Program-made: the position numbers and the translations under genes
Notes under the pieces: generated by a model
Told to the model about the DNA's origin: nothing
Database searches by the model: none
What the model saw: only the letters and a program-made list of their open reading frames with translations
In this document: one piece after another, positions 4,453 to 5,566 of the stretch
Numbering within the stretch: position 1 is the stretch's first letter
Layout of the letters: each line of letters starts with the position of its first letter
Origin: MWAR01 sp036567845
Lineage (GTDB): Bacteria; Muiribacteriota; Ozemobacteria; Ozemobacterales; Ozemobacteraceae
Direction of reading: 5' to 3'
Length of the DNA stretch: 5,566 nucleotides
Assembly: GCA_036567845.1 (NCBI GenBank)
Contig: DATCTT010000127.1
Location: 1-5,566, forward strand

Positions 4453-5566
4453 ATGTCCGAACCAGCCGGCCGCCGGATCATGCATATCGACATGGATGCG
4501 TTCTACGCATCCGTCGAGGTGCTCGACTTCCCGGAGCTGAAGGGAAAACCCCTCGTGGTCGGGGGAACGCACCGCAGTGTGGTTTCGGCCGCCTCCTACG
4601 AGGCGCGGAAATTCGGCATCCATTCGGCGATGCCGATGACCCAGGCCCTGCGGCTCTGTCCACAGCTCGTCGTGCAGCCGGTGCGGATGTCCCGGTATCA
4701 TCAGGTCTCGGGGGTGATCATGGCGTTTCTCGAAACGCTGTCCCCGCTCGTGGAGCCGATGTCATGCGACGAGGCCTATGTCGACATCACAGGGACCGAG
4801 CGTCTATTTGGTCCGCCCGAAAAACTGGCTATGTACGCGAAGAACCGTATCCGGGAGCTCACCGGAGGGCTGACCTGCTCTGCGGGCATCGCGCCGGTGC
4901 GGTTTCTGGCAAAAATAGCTTCAGATATGAAAAAACCGGACGGCCTGGTCGTGATCGAACCGGGCCAGGTGATGGAGCTCCTCGCCCCTCTTCCCGTGGG
5001 GCGGTTGCCAGGGGTCGGCAGTCATACGGAGGAGGCTTTGAAGCGGCTTGGTGTGCGCATTGTCGCCGATGTGCGCCGGTATTCGCGCGACTGGTGGCAG
5101 AAACGAGCCGGGGTGGGCGGCATCGGCCTCTGGGAAATGGCCCACGGGATCGATGAGACGCCGGTGGTTCCCGACGGAGAGCCGAAATCGAGCAGCGCCG
5201 AGGATACGCTTACGGAGGACACGCTGGATCGCGAGGAGCTGGCGCTCTGGATCCGGCGTCAGGCCGAAAGTGTCGCGGAGGATCTGCGGAAGCAGGGGTA
5301 TTACGGCCGGACCGTGCGTCTGAAGGTCAAATTCTCGGATTTCACCCAGCTCACGCGTCAGATCACCCTGGCGGAACCTTCCCAGAGCACGAAGCTGCTG
5401 GCCGATACCGCGCTGGAGCTTCTTGCCTCCCTCGAGCTGCCAAAACCTGTGCGATTGATCGGCGTCGGCATGGCGCATCTGACGAAGGAGGCGCGTCAGC
5501 CGACCCTGTTCGGCACCGACGATCTGGCGCGTCTCGAGGCGCTCGATCACGCGGTCGATGCCGTCC
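4453..5566 (+). CDS. dinB: DNA polymerase IV (DinB), Y-family translesion polymerase (3' partial)
   Basis: The frame is open to the window end, with 371 complete codons and no stop. MHIDMDAFYASVE carries metal-ligand Asp13 and a steric-gate aromatic Tyr18. SCDEAYVD carries the catalytic pair Asp106-Glu107. SAGIAPVRFLAKIASDMKKPDG is the conserved DinB segment, and L185-PGVG belongs to the helix-hairpin-helix. A little-finger domain follows (about 250-345). Q349-P-T-L-F353 fits a sliding-clamp-binding motif. In E. coli DinB (351 residues) the equivalent motif is at the very C-terminus; here sequence continues at least 18 residues past it, as in many DinB proteins with a short tail. No Shine-Dalgarno is evident before ATG 4453, and the kinase stop lies 6 bases upstream, so translation is probably coupled. 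It extends DNA past lesions and mismatches. Confidence 0.95.
   Translation, partial: MSEPAGRRIMHIDMDAFYASVEVLDFPELKGKPLVVGGTHRSVVSAASYEARKFGIHSAMPMTQALRLCPQLVVQPVRMSRYHQVSGVIMAFLETLSPLVEPMSCDEAYVDITGTERLFGPPEKLAMYAKNRIRELTGGLTCSAGIAPVRFLAKIASDMKKPDGLVVIEPGQVMELLAPLPVGRLPGVGSHTEEALKRLGVRIVADVRRYSRDWWQKRAGVGGIGLWEMAHGIDETPVVPDGEPKSSSAEDTLTEDTLDREELALWIRRQAESVAEDLRKQGYYGRTVRLKVKFSDFTQLTRQITLAEPSQSTKLLADTALELLASLELPKPVRLIGVGMAHLTKEARQPTLFGTDDLARLEALDHAVDAV

Overview
The window reads as an SOS-mutagenesis locus from a GC-rich bacterium, with every supported gene on the + strand. Codon third positions are strongly G/C. No single lineage can be named from this sequence; the style of the kinase and the degenerate purine-rich intergenic repeats recall deltaproteobacterial and candidate-phylum genomes, but that is an impression and not a result.

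Layout: (1) positions 1-363 hold the C-terminal self-cleaving half of a LexA/UmuD-family (peptidase S24) protein, most likely the LexA repressor, whose DNA-binding half lies before the window. (2) 364-869 is a non-coding spacer of about 500 bp with degenerate repeats related to the CACAGAGACACAGAG type, two small dyads, an AT-only island with two perfect TATAAT hexamers, and perhaps a 36-codon upstream ORF. (3) 870-1331 umuD and 1313-2614 umuC overlap and encode the two subunits of a Pol V-like mutasome. (4) After a 146-nt gap, 2761-4446 encodes a soluble PAS-GAF histidine kinase with intact H, N, G1, F and G2 boxes and no receiver domain. (5) Six nucleotides later, dinB (Pol IV) starts at 4453 and runs off the window end still open.

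Taken together, this is a compact damage-response cassette: a LexA-type sensor/repressor, UmuD activated by self-cleavage, and two Y-family translesion polymerases. Both polymerases carry a QPxLF-type sliding-clamp-binding motif. The unusual part is a sensor kinase placed between umuC and dinB in what looks like one transcription unit. It suggests, as inference only, that a second signal besides the LexA/RecA pathway feeds into or is co-induced with mutagenic repair. No cognate response regulator is visible in the window.
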